DNA from: Scilla litardierei
Lineage: Eukaryota > Streptophyta > Magnoliopsida > Asparagales > Asparagaceae
DNA: 64,000 bases
Direction of reading: 5' to 3'
Assembly: GCA_030789695.1 (NCBI GenBank)
Contig: CM061139.1
Location: forward strand, 8,695,878-8,759,877
Part shown: in pieces, positions 43,421 through 54,964 of the stretch
Numbering within the stretch: the stretch's first letter is position 1
Layout of the letters: each line of letters starts with the position of its first letter
Made by a program: the position numbers and the translations under genes
Notes under the pieces: model-generated
Seen by the model: the letters and a program-made list of their open reading frames with translations, nothing else
Told to the model about the DNA's origin: nothing
Databases searched by the model: none

Positions 43421-46203
43421 TGTTGGGATATTGAGACCAAGGTTTTAGCTCTCGGTTTCAGTCTGGGTATCGTTCTTCCCAAAATTTAGGTTTCGGTATT
43501 GGTATCGGTATCGTCCGTTTCGGCGGTTTTAGAAGCAAGTTTCGGGTTCGTCCGTATCGCTAGTTTCGGCAGTTTCGTTTCGGGTATCGGTTTTGGTTTC
43601 GGAGATACTTTAAATATGTACATACTATATACACACAGTGATGGGTTTGGAGATTCTTAAATCTAAACCTATCAAATACTATTAAATACTTAACAAACTA
43701 AAATATTAATCATATACTATCAAATACTAAATACTAAATAGATAAACTAAATTTGAGTTCGTAATCATATCAAATACTAAATACCTAAAGTTTGGTACTT
43801 AAATACTAATTATCAGATAAATGAATAGATCCTAAAGCTTGCCTTGCGCACATACCACTTATTTATAAGTTTGCCAAAAAAATCGCTGGGCGTTACTTTG
43901 CGCACCCACCATTTTGCTTTGCGCACATACCGCTTATTTACAGGGTTGCCACAAAATATCTGCTTGATATGCTCACCGACTGTTGTACATTACGCACATA
44001 CCACTTATTTACAAGTTTGCCTTTTTAAATAACGCAGTATCTCTTGTAAGGCGACTCTGGCCTCTTTCTCTCTCTCTCTCTCTCTTCTCTCTTACTCTCA
44101 CGCTAGATGGTCGAGGCGGGTTCGGCGAGACAGGAGGCAGGTTCGATGAGGCGGCGACGCGATGAGGTGAGTTTAATTTTTTTCATCATCTTCCTTTTAT
44201 CCTTTTTCTTCTTTTTTCAGCAAGTTTTTGTTGGTTCTGCCTCTTTTTCGTCTAATTCTTCGTCATTTTCAAGCCAAAACCATAGTGTTTTCTCCTCTCT
44301 TTTAACCGAGCTTTCTATGCAACTTATTGATTCACGATTTTTTTGGATTTTTTAGAGAATTTTTATTTAATTATACATTCTTCTGCCCCCGTCTTCGATC
44401 GGTACTGAACGATATCGGTCAGTTTCGGCCGGTATTGGTCAATTTCGACAGGTATCGGCTGAAACTGATCGATACCGTTAGGTATCGGTCGATACTGAAA
44501 CTAACACTTGGTATCGGTATCGTCAACTGCCGATACTGATACGATACGGCCGATACCTAATGGTATCGGCCGATACCTCAAACCCTAATTGAGACACTCC
44601 AGTGGATTTTGATGATGTACACAAGTGATATGTGTACTAATGAGCTTATTTTAAGTGTGTATAGAAATTGATGAATTATTTTATAACCATGAAGATTAAG
44701 TGCATTGTAAAGCCAATTAAAGGACTTAGAAGCCATGATCGAAAGTCTACTTTCGAGCCAAGAAATGAAGCACATGATGGCTCAAGCAAATGATGCATAC
44801 AAAGACTCAAGATCAAGTCAAGATGGCTCAAGTCAAAGATCGAAGAACAAGAGAGAATAATGTGTGTCTAAGTAAGTGGTATACTTAGAATTTAAAAGCC
44901 AAAGTAAATTACATACACATACACATAATTTCTGGAAATATCATTTTGAAATATACTATAGCATATAATACTTTGATTTAATTTTTATCAATTATTTTTC
45001 AAGTATTTTTACGTAGCAAAACCAGTGTATCAAGAAGTAGCCGCTATCTGGGTCAAATAGCCGACTATTTACAATCAGATTTTGCATACAACTCTCTGTC
45101 AAAATAATAGCGGACTATTATTGAAAATATCCAACTATCTGGGGAAGATAGCCGACTATTCTCTAGTATAGCCGACTATCTGGGTCAACTCTTGATAAAT
45201 TTGACAACGTGATTTGAATTTGTGCTAGCCGTTGGAGGAGACCTTTTGAGCTGATTTTGTACTGATTTTGTGCCTTTTCTTCTCTATAAATAGCTGAGTT
45301 TTCAGAAGATTTTATGCAACAATTTTAATATCAAAAGAAAGTTCTCTCTTTGCTCAAAGGTCGCACGCTCTAATTTGTTCTTCATATTTTCAGAAAGTCT
45401 ATTGTTTTGACATTCTTTTGTACTCAATTTTTCAGTTTTATTTTCTGTATACTTCTAGCCCTTTTGCAAAACTTGATTTGATCTCCAAGCTTATATCTTT
45501 TCTTATTGAGATTCAAATTTCAAGTTCTTTTAATATTTGTGTTTTTATAGTTATACTTTTTCAAAGATTAGAACTTGATCATTGATATCTAAAGTCCAAG
45601 TGCATTTTTTAGAGAATCATTTTTCAAGATAACTCTTTTGATCAAATTGTGTTAATTTATATCTTTTTATTTGATCAGGAGTTTTTCGATTTCTTAATTC
45701 ACATACACACTCGTGTACTCTTGGCTTTAGGAAATCTTGTTCTCAAATTTATATTTATTGTAAATTATTTGGAGAAGACTTTCTGATTGTAATTCCCGTG
45801 TGTAGGGAAAGTGGTGTTGGAAAATCCTAGTTGGTTCTAACTAGGTGAGTGTGTTGGAAATTCCTAGCGAACGAAGCTAGGTGATTGTATTGCAGTTTGC
45901 AATAGTGGATTAAATCCCGAGCGAGGTTGGAGACTGGATGTACCCATGTCGGAAAAGCAGGATAAATTGTGGTGTTTACGTTGTCATCTATTTTATCTTC
46001 TTCTTATTATTACTGCTTGCATTATTTATTTCCGTTGTAACTCATACTTTTTCGCAAGTATATAATATTGTGTTGATTAAGTGCATTTGAGTTAACTCTC
46101 ATTTGAGACTTAGGCAACTTAATAGAAGTATTTTAACTTAACCGAAAAAGTTTAATTATTTGTTGACAACCCTATTCAACTCCACATCTAGTGTTGTCTG
46201 CCA
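43421..46203 (+). mobile_element. Ty1/copia-type LTR (solo or 5' remnant) split by a hAT element
   Basis: Without the hAT at 43438-44587, the sequence starts TGTTGGGATATTGAGAC and continues GGATTTTGATGATGTACAC, a copia LTR start, and ends near CACATCTAGTGTTGTCTGCCA, like other SIRE-type LTR ends. Net length is about 1.63 kb. GCCGACTAT words recur at 45040-45190. The 5 bp flanks (CTCTC and TTGAT) do not match. No clear PBS or internal region follows, so it is either a solo LTR whose target duplication was lost or a truncated element. Confidence 0.75.
43438..44587 (+). mobile_element. Non-autonomous hAT element, 1150 bp, TSD ATTGAGAC
   Basis: ATTGAGAC stands at 43430-43437 and 44588-44595, just outside CAAGGTTTTAGCTCTCGG and CCGATACCTCAAACCCTA. 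Over its whole length it is closely similar to 26442-27595 and to the reverse of 15344-16477. It has the same order of blocks, including the 20-codon open segment (44107-44166) followed by GTGAG and a T-rich tract ending CAG (44220). In this copy the frame stays open through the tract, giving an 82-codon ORF, but its second part is Phe/Ser-rich low complexity. Inserted 17 bp inside a copia LTR. Confidence 0.96.
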
Positions 46204-48446
46204 TTGATACGATTTGTAGAATTTAACGAGAAGAAAAAAAATTTAAAAGTGGAAATTGATATTAAGATAGACGATCACTTTTGGAGTGTATCTCTCTCTA
46301 GCTTGAATTGATGGATCAAGCCTAACCCCCAAATCCCTAACAAGAAAATACTCTCAGATGATCGGTCTTCGATAAAATAAAATAGGGCCGGCTCGTAGGC
46401 TTTTAACCCCTCCTAATAATGGAAATAAGTAAAAGACTAATTAGCCCTCTAATGGCTAAACACACACCTCGACTAATGAGCGAAAACTCTTTAATTGCTA
46501 AACACACAACTCGCTAATGAGCAAAAGGATAAGTCACCCTCTTGGGTGTGCGCCGCTCTGCCCGGTGTAGACCCGGATCACATCAGCCATCCACAGGATC
46601 CAACACTCTCTTCTTCTTCCCTAGTAAAACACAACAACCCAAACTTTTGGTTTAATGGAATGGTGGCTTAAGCGACCATCGGTAGCCAATGATGGTTTTC
46701 GGCGGCTCTTCGGTGATCCTTGAATTTTTTAATCTTTTGTTTTTCTTGTTTGTCTTTAAATTTTAGGTTTCTATGTATGGTGAATGTTGTTTTAGGGTTT
46801 CAATCTAATCTACAATTCACAAATTAAATAAACTAAATTAAACACTAACCTCTATCGATAGTTGCAGTTTCCTACTGTTCTGATCCTGATCCATGCTACC
46901 ATCTCCTTCTTAATTTCTTTCTTAAGAATTTACTAGGGAATTAATTTTTCCCCCACACACACCCTCTCTTCTCTTTGTTATATTTGATTATATAGAACTC
47001 TATCGATGAAGGTAAGATATATTTATTGGGATTTAACCTTATCTAAATCTTGTTGGAATTCTATTTTAGATTAATGCAGAAGATATATTTCGACTAACAA
47101 AATTGTTTTTTTTGTTTTCACTATTTAGGATATCGCCATGATACGTTTCAGATATGGAATTGCGATAAAAATGGGATTTTATGGGGTTTTGGGGTGAAAT
47201 AAAGGATTTGTGTGGGAAAATATGGATCTTTAGGGATGAGAAAGGGATTTGGGGGAGAAAAGAGAGATTTTTATTGAATAACTGAAAATAAAAAAGATAC
47301 AAAGGACATTTGAGTTCTTTCGAGAGCAACTCGCTCTCCTAGCTTTGATTCGAGACAAAGCCTAACTCCCACTAGATCAAAAAGGGATCTACCATATTCT
47401 TCTCAATTCCCAACATGTCCCCCTCTCTGGATCTCCTCCTTCATTTATTATAAAACTCATATTGAGCCGCCGCCCTTAAATTACCAAAATACCCATGATC
47501 TAGGGGTTTTACCCAAAATTACAAATCTGCCACTGGACCCCAAAATTACAGAAATGCCATTGTGCCCAAAAATTATAGATTTGCTATTACGGTCAGAAAC
47601 CCTAATCATATCATGCCAAAACTTTGTAGGTAGGCATTATTGTTTTTTCAGGGAATAGTATCTTTAATTTGGTGCACATATTGGGAACCAATCTAAATTC
47701 ACATTGAAGACATTTGGCATGCCCCGCTTCTCAAAATGTTAAGGGAAACAGAATGTGACAAGCCCACATATATTAAGAATTCACTCTTTTCAACCTAAAT
47801 GCGAACACGTCTGTGTTATATCTAAAGGTTCATCTCCTTCTAAATAATGAGCAACTAATTAATAATAAGCAACAATAAGATGGCTTACATAGTTTTATGA
47901 TCAATAGATATAACAAATAGACTGATAGATAATAAATGAAGAATCATCAAGTAATTGACATGATGGAATTATAATTAAGCAATGCTAGTGAAGATGGCTT
48001 ACCAAAGAGCGATGCAAGTAGTCACATGAATGAGTCTAAACTTGTTGGAAGATCTTAGAGACTATCGGAATCAATATTCTCTAAAGAAATAAACAAAGAG
48101 TATTCTTCAGTAAGACATACTTGCTTAGGTCCATATATAAAACAGTTCTAAAAACACAAGATGAAATATAACATGAAATGAAATACAGTATGGGTATATG
48201 AGCATTTATAACATATCATGACAATAATAGTAAAAGCATAAGCATAACAATGATACATAGTAATAATTATGAAATCAATGGCCATGTCAAGTGACAATAA
48301 TAGCAATATCCTTAATTTAGTGAGTCCGAAGATACAATATGCAATAAAAATCCAATTTGAAATTAAGATATGGTCCTTATTTTATTTTATTTTAGATTTT
48401 AGATATAGACAGAGATTGAGTCCAATGAGTATTCCACTTATTTCAA
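46204..48446. other. Unassigned repeats, two LTR-like stretches on the minus strand
   Basis: At 46250-46560 and 47240-47640 the minus strand shows the kind of end-of-LTR sequence seen at 40490-40730 (CTCTCTAGCTTGAATTGATG, CAAAATTACAAATCTGCC, CCAAAATTACAGAAATGCC). A GGCCGGCTC word sits near 46387. I could not fix boundaries, target duplications or partners. No gene is seen. Confidence 0.4.
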
Positions 48447-48942
48447 GTTTTTTAGTTATTTTATTTAGAATATAGTTTGAGTCCTTTTGAGTCTTTTATT
48501 CAATTTTGAGTTTTTAGTTATTTTGGATTTAAGTCTTTTAGTTATTTTATTTAGGATATAGTTTGGGTTCTTTTGAGTCTTTTATTCAATTTTGAGTTTT
48601 TAGTTATTTTGGAGTTTTAGTTCTATATTGAATGTGGCTTTTGAAACCCAAGTTGTAAGTCTATATAATGGCCACAAACTTGATTGTTTTTTAGATAGAT
48701 CAATGAAGAACAATGATTTTGATGTAAACCTTTTAGTTTCTTCATAAAAATTAAATCTGTTGTATTGGTGTGTGAGAGCGGGCTTAATTGCATGAATAAG
48801 AGGTCTAAAAACTTTTGCGTGCAAGGTATGCAAGTCAATGGTCCTTAGATTTTCGGGGGGCGAAGCCCGAAAAGTTATCAACTCCCCAACCTTCTTCTTT
48901 CTTCTAATCCCACCATATCCCTTCCGCTTTCTTCTTGCGTTA
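48447..48942 (+). repeat. Gypsy 5' LTR (3' part) with an 89 bp duplication
   Basis: A ~89 bp unit (TTTTAGTTATTTTATTTAG ... TTTTGAGTTTTTAGTTATTTTGG) is repeated head to tail at about 48447-48535 and 48536-48613. Downstream are AATGGCCACAAACTTG, TCAATGAAGAACAATG and a CT-rich end leading to a PBS at 48946. The layout is that of an LTR's U3/R/U5; the left boundary is not resolved. The frame at 48600-48881 on the minus strand is not a gene. Confidence 0.6.
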
Positions 48943-48945
48943 ACT

Positions 48946-48957
48946 TGGTATCAAAGC
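48946..48957 (+). other. Primer-binding site, initiator-Met type
   Basis: TGGTATCAAAGC, one base from the common TGGTATCAGAGC, marks the start of an internal retrotransposon region. Confidence 0.8.
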
Positions 48958-49369
48958 CAAATCCTGATTTGTATTCTTCTTTCTTTTTTCCCTCATCAAA
49001 AAAATCTTTTTTTCTTTTTAGTTAGGTTTTGTATCAAAGATAAAAAATCTTACATTTTCTATCTTTTTCCATAATCATCTTCTTATCTTTAGGATTATAG
49101 ATTCAAAAAAAAACCTTAACTTTTTCTTCATCTTTTTTTCTCATCATAAAAAAGACCTTTTTCTTTTTTTCTTCCAATTAGATTTGGATTTTTTAAAAGG
49201 TGAGAAAATAAAAATAAAAATAAAAATAAAAAGAGGGATTAAAAAGAGAGAGTAAAAATAAAAAAGATAAAAAAATAAAAAAGAGAAGAAATTTTTCTTA
49301 CTGTACTCGTCACCTCAAAACCTTTCTCCACCACCGCCTACATCCGGTGTTTCTGTCATCATCCCCAAA

Positions 49370-49895
49370 CCTGTTCATCTTTTGTGTGGTACACAATATG
49401 AAAGAAAGAATGAAGAAATTTATGCATACAAAAGGATTAAATGAATATTTATATGAATATGGTGTTCATAACAATGTCATTAGGTGTCTCACTACCATGC
49501 TTGAAGATGAGAAAGATTGACGTGTGACTAGTATTTTCCATTCCTACATCAAGATACATGATAAGTTTTATAAATTATAAATTGATGAAGTTAATTGTGT
49601 TAATGTTATCGTCAAGTCGGCCTTAGAAAGAATGTGCCTAGCAGTTGAGCCTAACCTGCATTTATGTAACATGAAGTGGATTGATAATACTGCTCATTCA
49701 GTTTCGAACGATGCTTAGTGCCTTTCCAACAGGCAAATTATCATGACCATATTTGGTATAATGCTATATCCTTGAATGCATCAATGTTTTGCTAGGAAGG
49801 TCTTGATTGTATGACGTAGACGTAATGAGTTTGGAAAGTCAAACACACACATTCATAATTTAAGGGATTATGAGCAGTATCTTGTCAACAAATTG
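49370..49895 (+). pseudogene. Gypsy gag-protease remnant
   Basis: At 49585-49700 a frame reads SALERMCLAVEP then MKWIDNTAHSVS, and a neighbouring frame RCLVPFQQANYHDHIWYNAI (49710-49770). The order resembles the aspartic-protease domain of plant Ty3/gypsy elements after its active site: a Leu-X-Val/Lys pair, WI(N/D)-(K/N)T, RCLVP(I/F)Q, and the D-X-IW segment. The catalytic motif itself and the downstream LLGRPW-like motif are decayed. Upstream (49400-49520) charged sequence may be gag. Many stops; not functional. Confidence 0.65.
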
Positions 49896-49901
49896 AGTAT
49901 C

Positions 49902-50210
49902 TGATGCGGATGATATTTGGAGGGAAATTGCTATGCACACAACAAGCTGGGAGAGAATTGCTTTGCACACTACAGTCGGGTTATAAGAGGCCAGCCGGCC
50001 CTAGCCTATGGGATGCGAAAATTGTGAGAGTTATTTTATTTATCCCCTTAGATTAATTGTATTAGGATTTGGCTTTTCCCCCTAGGTTAAGAATTGTTTC
50101 CTAGTCTTAGTTAGCGAGTAGATTTATTGTATTAGGGTTTTTTAATTCTAGATCTGAAATTCCAATAAAAATCCCCCTTTTTATCATCAAATCCCTAGCG
50201 AAACGCATCA
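49902..50210. mobile_element. Short solo LTR, 309 bp, TSD GTATC
   Basis: GTATC flanks both ends (49897-49901, 50211-50215). The ends TGATGCG and CGCATCA are inverted. It includes AGCCGGCCCTAGCC, TATTTTATTTATCCCCTTAG and AATTCCAATAAAAAT, words common in the short LTRs of Reina-type elements here. It interrupts the gypsy remnant. No second LTR exists nearby. Confidence 0.9.
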
Positions 50211-50215
50211 GTATC

Positions 50216-50850
50216 ATATCAACAATGGTAACTATGAGTAGTAAGTGTAGTCGTATGAATAAAAGTAAATGTAATCACTTACAGTTTTTAAGGTGTAATT
50301 ATAGATTGGTACTTATGGTTGCAACAGTTTATTTTGTGGGAACATATTGTACATATCATATATCGAGAGATGAAATTACTGTTTAGACCAAAAGGCATAA
50401 TACTGTGTCAATCACTGTAATCATTAGGTAGGCTTATGCTTTACAAGACAATGATCATAATTTTCATATCAATCTTAAAACAACATCATTATCATTACCA
50501 ACTGAATATGACTGAGCTGGTTAATGCATCTAATCACAAATAATATAATTCTAGCATGGCAGAACATGACTAGGAGGATTTAACTAGAGTGATCAATTTT
50601 CAAGGTATAATCATCTATGCACATTCTCTTATACATCCTTAAAACTTACATTTAAAATATTCCATTTCAAAATAATTATCATGCAAGCATTCTCATATCA
50701 TTATCATCCTCGAATTATGGAATATAATTTTCCATATCAGCTTATTGTCTAACAAAATCAGACCTAAATAGGATGATCATTATATCCACCAATACATAAT
50801 CAATGGAGCCTTAAGTGTAAGTAAACAAATCAGATCTTACAAATCTACAT
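50216..50850 (+). other. Unassigned, probably decayed retroelement interior
   Basis: AT-rich, no readable domain. It continues the sequence interrupted by the solo LTR. Confidence 0.4.
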
Positions 50851-50854
50851 ATTA

Positions 50855-51381
50855 CAAGTCTGGGTAAAGCCCACAAACAGTGGCACAATAAGGGTCGGCC
50901 CCCTTATGAGACAGTGGTCAGGCCCAATAAACAAAACCCATCGGCAAAGCAGGCCAAACAATGGGTAAGGGAGAGCTTATCCATCAACAATGGTAAACCT
51001 CAGACAACCAATAACAAGCAGAGCCTAGCCAACAACAAAAAGGATAAAGCCCAAACAGATGGCGACATGCACAACTTAGCTAGTAGCGGCCAAGTAGCGA
51101 CAAAGGCAAGGGTCAATGCAAATACAGAGAAGAAACCTAACCCCAAAATTAGTGGACCGTGCAAGGACAACGTCTACAACAGCGACAAGCAGCAATGAGC
51201 TGACCCACTCAAAACAAAGCAGGGCAAAACAGAGGCAGAGCGTAAAGACAACAGGTCAAACAGAGGCAAAGTATATCAGAGTAACTCTAAGGAAACGGAA
51301 AGGACAAGACTCCAATCAAACAGCGACAATGGATAAAGCCCCAATAAGTAGTGATAAAGAGAGCTTTAGAAATAGGCAAAG
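50855..51381. repeat. Left half of a split satellite, minisatellite-like
   Basis: A-, G- and C-rich DNA of AACAA(C/T)GGNAAR-GNNAGAGCC-like words. From 51041 to 51381 it matches 60870-61206 as a direct repeat about 330 bp long, sharing AAGTAGCGACAAAGG, GGACCG(T/A)GCAAGGACAA and ACCCACTCAAAACAAAGCA. The Tekay-type element inserted between the two copies. Frames at 50914 and 51116 are repeat-encoded, with no domain. Confidence 0.85.
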
Positions 51382-53759
51382 TGTGAAGCCCAATTTATAT
51401 AAAGGCCCAAAACAGCCTTCTCTGTGTCTGTCTTCCTTTCTTTCTCTGTTTTTGTTTTTTTTCCTTCTTTTTTTTCCAGGCCCACCCACAAAAGCCCATA
51501 ACTTTAAAAAAAAGAGAAGAGAGATCAGATCTTACATCACCTTGCCAACACCTGCTTGGAGTAGGTAGATGCCCCTTCTTCTCCTTCCACCTCATGCTAC
51601 ACATGGCTCCTTCCAAGCCCTAATTTTGGGGGTTTGCCACGTTTTTCCTTCAGATCTGAAGGTAAGGGTAACACGGCTCTTTCTCCACTCTTCCTCTGAC
51701 CTTCTAGGCTCTCCCATCCTCTATTTAAGCATGGGTGAGTTCAAAATTTCGGCTTTTCTGTTAAAAATTTCAGTTTTCACAAAAAGACTGCCTTTTTAGT
51801 GCGATTTGGGGTTCTTACTCTCTGTTTTGAGGACTGATTTGAATCTGAAGTTAGGATCTCTGTTATATTCGTTCTAGGAGCTCGAAATCGAGGTAAATCA
51901 CTCTAAACTTCAGGAATTTCGGTGTTAAACCTTTATGTTCTTATGCTATGATGAAATCTGAGCGTAAATTAGGGAATTTTGGGCTTGGTGGCAACTTATG
52001 CCGTTGCCCTATGTTATGTTGCACCTCTAACATGATATTTTGAGCCATACTTGGCTCTGAAATTTCAGCCAAAGTTAATCTTGGCTCTGATTTTTCTTGT
52101 TAGGCAAGTTTTTGGTATTGAAATGAATCTGCAGAACTTTTTCTACATATGGATGAATATTATTTTGTGCCATGTAGACCAAAGAATTGCAAATCATTGC
52201 TCATTGAAGGATTGGTTGCCTTGAGCTACGTTGTATGCTTTGTTCCTTCAAATTTCAGATTGCCCAATGATGAAAACTGAGGGCTTAGTCCCTTAAGACC
52301 CTAAATGTATGCTTGAGAAGTTCATAAGATTAAACCACAAAAATATGGTTTTGATGGTTAAGTCCCTATGTTGTCTGAGAATGAAATATTACCATGAATA
52401 TGGTTAGTCCCGTTAAAAAATGATCGTTGATGAAACTTAACTGAGATCATTATCAATGATCTCCTTTTTCACTTGTGATTCGTCTTAATATCAAATAAAG
52501 TGCAATTTTAGCATGACTCCCATGTACATGTATTTATTAATGCTCTATTTCAATAGATGCTCAAATATTGTTCGTAATATCTGCCACTTGTTGAATGCTT
52601 GATATGACTATTGACCATGTTACTTGTTAAGTAATTGATGTTTATTACGCAATAAGTCCATGACATTGAATTTAGCATTATGATGGGGTGCAATGATAAA
52701 CACTAGGTCTTGTTGAATCCTATTGTGAATATCCAGTGTAATATCTTGAAAGGACATCTTGTTAAATTAATGGACATGAGCATGTATGGTACCACACAAC
52801 ACACCCACATATTGCCTGAATTCAATGTGACTACACTTGAAATCAAGAAATTGAATGATTGCTTCATGTGACAATAAAAGAAATGGTATCATATTAGAAT
52901 AACACATGTGACATATCACTGAGATGTTGAGTGGTGTACACTTATTTACACCGAGCACTTGAGACTCACTGGGTTTGGGGTAAATCATATTTGTGGGAGT
53001 GTGGGAGCGACAGGATCCATGATTTGTTCCAGAAGACAGTTACATTCCGGTTGTTAATGTGAGTCAATGAATCATGTTTTTGCCCTCCTGTTGTTCCTGT
53101 GGGCTTTAGCCCGGGAGAGCGCCCCCGTGGCCCGTAGTGGTATCCATGGTTGCTCCTGTACTTCCCAATATGATTCACGATCTAGGATTGGCTTAAACTT
53201 GTAGAAAGTAAGAAGTCTATCACAAAACAATGATGCCTGTTACTTTATTCTTTGAAAATGATGTATGTTAGCTTGTATAGTTAGTTCCTCGATAAATGTG
53301 CTTCTTATTATTTTAAAGCCTTGTTTTTAGCAGTCTTGCTTACGCTCATATAAATGTTTAAATACCAAAATTTCTTGAAGTTATTGTGATTTACTTGGTG
53401 CTCTTGCTTTGCATTGAACACCAGATGTTGATAATATCGAGGAGTATGCTGTAGTTGGGGTCCTAGAGCCCAAAGTGGAGTCAGCTGATATTTGACTTTG
53501 AGGTAGTCTGGTGTTGCAATGTTATCTTGTAAAACTTTTGGGTGTATTTAGGTTTTAGAACATGGTCCTATTTTGTGTTGTACAAAGATCATGTTCTAAG
53601 AGCATCTTTTGTAAAAACTCGCTTGTAAATATATAAAGTGAAGTTTTCTTTACGCATTTTGTACATGTCTGCTCATAGCTTAGATTGTCATCACTGGTTA
53701 ACTGCAAGACCTGCCAACTTTGCAAAACCTGCTGCGGCCCCGGGTTGCGGGACGTGACA
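51382..53759 (+). repeat. 5' LTR of the Tekay-type element
   Basis: 2378 bp from TGTGAAGCCC to GGGACGTGACA. A TATA-like CTATTTAAGCATGGG lies near 51719, and TATAAAGTG appears near the 3' end. Frames at 51569 and 52767 have matching versions in the other LTR but no domain. After the LTR no canonical initiator-Met PBS is visible; the first TGG is at 53768. Confidence 0.97.
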
Positions 53760-53914
53760 TGTTTTCTTGGTGGCCCATGCAGGTCCTCGCAACCAACCTT
53801 GTGGACAATCTAGGAAGAGTAGGATGTATGATAAATAATGCGTAAAAAAACCTAACCTTGGCCTGTAAATGCATGCATATGCGAGTGTACAATCGACGTA
53901 GGCGTACAGTAGAG

Positions 53915-54964
53915 ATGGCTCCAAACGCCTCTGGATTTGCTTCCGGTCATCCGCCAGTGCATCAGATTTCTGATCAGGCTTTTCGAGAGCTTGTTCAGGC
54001 TATTAGAAATGAGCCTAAGCAAGATGGAGGAGTTCAGAGGTTCCGGTCCTTGCGTCCGAAGACCTTCAATGGTCGTGAGGATCCTTTGAAGGCGGAGGAA
54101 TGGTTGAGGAGTATTATCGATGATTTGGCAGCTGCAGAAATTGCCCCAGAGTCATGGGGCAAGATGGCTAAGTTGCATTTAGTGGAAGGAGTCAGGATTT
54201 GGTGGGATGCCGCAGAAGATCGATTGGAGAAGCCAATTTATTGGGATAATTTCAAGGAGCAATTTAATGCTCAGTTTTTCTCACCTGAAGCCCAGATGGA
54301 GTTAGAGGCTCAGTTTACTAATTTGAAGCAAAGGACCATGACAGTAGAAGACTATGATGCTAAGTTCTCCAAGCTTAGCAGGTTCGCAAAGGATATGGTC
54401 TCCACTTCACTTGCTCGGGCCCATCGCTTTCAGAAGGGCCTGAATATCAGGATTCGGGAGAAGATGATTGGTTTGAATTTGAAGACACATGCAGAGGTAT
54501 TGGCAATCGCTCGTGAGTATGAGTATATCCAGAGGGAAGCCGAGCGGGAGCGTTTCATGCTTGCACCACCGAGGCAGCCATTGCCTTCTTCAGTAGCCAC
54601 TGAAAAGAATCGTAGGCAACCCATGCCACCAGCTAGAGCTATGCGTCGGCCAGTGCAGCAGGTTCAATTCAAGAGGCCAGCACCTCCCCAGCCAAAGCAG
54701 CAGCTAGCATGTCATTACTGCAGAAAGCCTGTGCACATTAAGTCAGAATGCCGAATACTTTTGGGACTTTGCCTAGTCTGTGGAGCAAAGGAGCATAGTG
54801 CCAGGGACTGCCCACAGAGGGGATCACGATCAGTAGTTCCAGCAATTCCTGCCCCTGTCACTTTTTCTGCTCCAGTAGGAGATGCTCCACCTAGACCACC
54901 ACTTCCTCCTCAAAAGAAGGCTTTTCAGCAGGCTAGATCACATCAGCCTCAGCCAAAGTGTTAA
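53915..54964 (+). CDS. gag: Gag polyprotein of the Tekay-type element
   Basis: An intact 349-codon frame from ATG at 53915 (the open frame runs upstream without a better Met). The N-terminal half holds the retrotransposon gag domain: FRSLRPKTFNG, a W-L segment, LHLVEGVRIWW, FNAQFF and VEDYDAKFSKL. A Pro/Arg/Gln-rich linker follows. The C-terminal part has two CCHC zinc knuckles (CHYCRKPVHIKSEC; CLVCGAKEHSARDC), which bind element RNA; the first has Pro where Gly is usual. The protein would assemble cytoplasmic virus-like particles. It ends at TAA 54962. Sequence homologous to the gag-pro junction continues in the same frame beyond this stop to 55016, so the stop may be natural or a mutation. 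Confidence 0.93.
   Translation: MAPNASGFASGHPPVHQISDQAFRELVQAIRNEPKQDGGVQRFRSLRPKTFNGREDPLKAEEWLRSIIDDLAAAEIAPESWGKMAKLHLVEGVRIWWDAAEDRLEKPIYWDNFKEQFNAQFFSPEAQMELEAQFTNLKQRTMTVEDYDAKFSKLSRFAKDMVSTSLARAHRFQKGLNIRIREKMIGLNLKTHAEVLAIAREYEYIQREAERERFMLAPPRQPLPSSVATEKNRRQPMPPARAMRRPVQQVQFKRPAPPQPKQQLACHYCRKPVHIKSECRILLGLCLVCGAKEHSARDCPQRGSRSVVPAIPAPVTFSAPVGDAPPRPPLPPQKKAFQQARSHQPQPKC

Noticed and set aside
44107..44355. 82-codon frame in a hAT copy as a gene
   Set aside because: Only the first 20 codons are shared between copies. The rest runs through a polypyrimidine tract and is low-complexity; the other copies break it.
43416..46208. Target duplication for the copia-type LTR at 43421-46203
   Set aside because: The flanks CTCTC and TTGAT do not match, so no TSD is claimed and the status (solo or truncated) is left open.
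50914..51568. Two frames of 94 and 150 codons before the Tekay-type element
   Set aside because: They are read from the minisatellite and run into the LTR; the translation is repeat-like without a domain.
53760..53800. A canonical PBS directly after the Tekay-type 5' LTR
   Set aside because: No TGGTATCAGAGC-like word follows. A TGGTGGCCC word near 53768 might prime from another tRNA, but I cannot assign it.
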